Source: Bacteroidota bacterium (lineage in GTDB: Bacteria; Bacteroidota; Bacteroidia; Bacteroidales; VadinHA17). Taken from it: DNA of 6,673 nucleotides. A model generated the notes under the pieces. That model did not search any database, was not told the DNA's origin, and worked only from the letters and a program-made list of their open reading frames with translations. Shown in pieces: positions 5,907-6,673 of the stretch. The stretch covers positions 1 to 6,673 of the forward strand of contig JADFUQ010000534.1 in the NCBI GenBank assembly GCA_015222065.1, written 5' to 3'. Each line of letters begins with the position of its first letter. Position 1 is the first letter of the stretch. Both the position numbers and the translations under genes were made by a program.

Positions 5907-6419
5907 ATGAAAGCTCTAATTATTAACATGTTAATATTAAATTTTCTGGTAGCCTGCAATAAAAAAGATGATAATTTTGATCCAATTAACCCGGATGTAA
6001 AAAAATTTGTCGAACTGGTAAAAAAAGACAAGTACGATTTAGCGTATTTACCTAATTTTGTCCCTAATGATATTCCAACATTATTAAAATATGCTGACGA
6101 TTTTAGTGTAATAAGCAAATTCCCGGTTAATCCAATATCATCAATTTATCCGGAACGATTAACTGTAGGTGAATGCTTATTATGGACAATTGAATCTATT
6201 AGGCTAAAATATGATGTTGATGATAATATGCATAAGTTCCCTTCTTTAGTTCCTCAATTAATTGAAAAAGAAAATACAAATAAACCTTTCCTTGATGATA
6301 ATCAATTAATAGAAGTATATATTCTCTACAAAGATTGGTGGTATAATAATATTGGAAAAGATTTTGAGCTAACAAGAGAAATTAATCCTCTTGAAGACTC
6401 CATGTATCTTTGGAAATAA
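5907..6419 (+). CDS. Small lipoprotein of unknown function (DUF4943-like, tentative)
   Basis: This 170-residue protein begins with a short signal, MKALIINMLILNFLVAC, placing the lipidated Cys at residue 17, followed by NKKDDNFDP. The mature part has no metal-site or enzyme motif that I recognise. The segments NPDVKKFVELVKKDKYD, LPNFVPNDIPTLLKYADD, FPVNPISS and LTVGECLLWTIESIRL recall an uncharacterised Bacteroides lipoprotein family that I remember as DUF4943. That identification is from memory and tentative. The C-terminus (WWYNNIGKDFELTREINPLEDSMYLWK) looks complete. An in-frame ATG at 5928 is an alternative start but would shorten the signal. The gene is AT-rich (17 of 60 bases are G or C at 6181-6240) and is bracketed by two copies of the receptor 3' end plus hairpin, so its insertion or duplication history may differ from its neighbours'. 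Confidence 0.7.
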   Translation: MKALIINMLILNFLVACNKKDDNFDPINPDVKKFVELVKKDKYDLAYLPNFVPNDIPTLLKYADDFSVISKFPVNPISSIYPERLTVGECLLWTIESIRLKYDVDDNMHKFPSLVPQLIEKENTNKPFLDDNQLIEVYILYKDWWYNNIGKDFELTREINPLEDSMYLWK

Positions 6420-6444
6420 AAGTCCCTTCCTATTAATTTCATAC

Positions 6445-6510
6445 CTTTCTTTGACACAAATAACACTGTTCCCGATAATACCTTCGGTAAGTTATAGTTT
6501 TAAATTTTAA
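6445..6510 (+). pseudogene. Remnant: duplicated 3' end of a TonB-dependent receptor gene
   Basis: The frame ending at TAA 6508-6510 reads TQITLFPIIPSVSYSFKF, against EQIALFPIIPSVSYSVRF at the end of the intact receptor. At DNA level 6457-6550 aligns without gaps to 5760-5853, with 78 of 94 bases identical by hand count, continuing past the stop through the hairpin. Upstream of about 6445 the similarity ends abruptly in the region after the lipoprotein gene stop. It is the last 20 or so codons of a paralogous receptor whose body has been lost. Confidence 0.85.
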
Positions 6511-6514
6511 ATCT

Positions 6515-6547
6515 ACTCAACGGATGACTTCGAGTCAACTGGTGAGT
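6515..6547 (+). repeat. Hairpin repeat, copy 3 (after the receptor remnant)
   Basis: ACTCAACGGATGACT, the loop TCG, and AGTCAACTGGTGAGT form an imperfect 15-bp stem with two mismatches and one G-T pair. The loop and inner stem GACTTCGAGTC are the same as in copy 1. Like copy 2, it directly follows a receptor-type stop codon, so hairpin and receptor tail were duplicated together. Confidence 0.7.
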
Positions 6548-6564
6548 GTATTCCAAAATTTTAT

Positions 6565-6572
6565 TATCTTCG
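6565..6572 (+). promoter_or_regulatory. Candidate -7 box for nikR
   Basis: TATCTTCG differs from the Bacteroidota -7 consensus TAnnTTTG at one position. It would start transcription near 6578, inside the operator, giving a leader of about 20 bases. No clear -33 TTTG was found. Confidence 0.35.
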
Positions 6573-6598
6573 TGTTACGAAATTATTAATAGTAACAC
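6572..6598 (+). promoter_or_regulatory. Probable NikR operator (autoregulation)
   Basis: GTGTTAC (6572-6578), 13 bases, then GTAACAC (6592-6598) is a perfect inverted repeat ending one base before the nikR ATG. It has the form GTGTTAC-N13/14-GTAACAC that, as I recall, was proposed as the NikR site in Desulfovibrio-type delta-proteobacteria, and it differs from the E. coli GTATGA-N16-TCATAC site. Overlap with the presumed transcription start and leader implies nickel-dependent self-repression. Confidence 0.75.
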
Positions 6599-6599
6599 T

Positions 6600-6673
6600 A
6601 TGCCGGTAAAACGATTCGGAGTTTCTCTTGAAGAAAGTACACTTCGCCGCCTTGACCGCCTGGTAAAAGAAAA
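6600..6673 (+). CDS. nikR: Nickel-responsive transcriptional regulator NikR, N-terminal part
   Basis: 24 codons are visible before the window ends: MPVKRFGVSLEE followed by STLRRLDRLVKE. This is the ribbon-helix-helix DNA-binding strand and first helix of NikR, whose family N-terminus reads close to MxxKRFGVSLEExLLExLDxLVxE. The Ni-binding ACT-like C-terminal domain lies outside the window. NikR is a tetrameric repressor or activator that binds DNA when Ni(II)-loaded and controls nickel uptake. The start is fixed by the conserved N-terminus and by the dyad operator directly upstream. Another RHH protein is possible but unlikely given this sequence together with its operator. Confidence 0.85.
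   Translation, partial: MPVKRFGVSLEESTLRRLDRLVKE

Noticed and set aside
5512..6118. - strand open frames over the receptor end and the lipoprotein gene
   Set aside because: They are antisense to well-supported genes and cross the hairpin repeat; no motifs were seen.

Overview
The window looks like a chromosomal segment from the Bacteroidota, probably a Bacteroidales or Marinilabiliales relative. The evidence is an S46-peptidase C-terminus, a DUF4249 lipoprotein paired with a TonB-dependent receptor, a type IX secretion (T9SS) style sorting tail, starts without Shine-Dalgarno sequences, and TAnnTTTG-type promoter boxes. All calls come from reading the sequence; no database search was run.

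Layout, all intact genes on the + strand: (1) 1-168, the last 55 codons of a DPP7/DPP11-like S46 serine peptidase. (2) 306-1346, a complete MBL-fold metallo-hydrolase. (3) 1347-2536, about 1.2 kb with no intact gene, holding an unassigned start-less reading frame, a decayed Y1 (IS200/RAYT-like) transposase fragment on the - strand, GC-rich palindromic repeats in mirrored order on both sides of it, 13-bp direct repeats outside those, a 15-bp-stem hairpin, an orphan T9SS-type C-terminal tail and a strong intrinsic terminator. (4) 2537-5813, a two-gene operon with an 8-base overlap: a DUF4249 surface-type lipoprotein and a 765-aa TonB-dependent receptor. (5) 5907-6419, a small lipoprotein of unknown function. 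(6) 6445-6547, a second, diverged copy of the receptor gene's 3' end plus its trailing hairpin, with no receptor gene in front of it. (7) 6600-6673, the first 24 codons of nikR, with a perfect GTGTTAC-N13-GTAACAC operator ending one base before its ATG.

The DUF4249/receptor pair probably forms an outer-membrane uptake complex comparable to SusD/SusC; its substrate is unknown. The adjacent nikR makes nickel or another metal a hypothesis only, since no NikR-type site was seen upstream of the pair. The most unusual structures are the mirrored palindromic modules around the transposase fossil, whose hairpins show compensatory base changes, and the lipoprotein gene bracketed by two copies of the receptor 3' end, which looks like a recombination or duplication scar. 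I did not find a clearly new multi-gene system.
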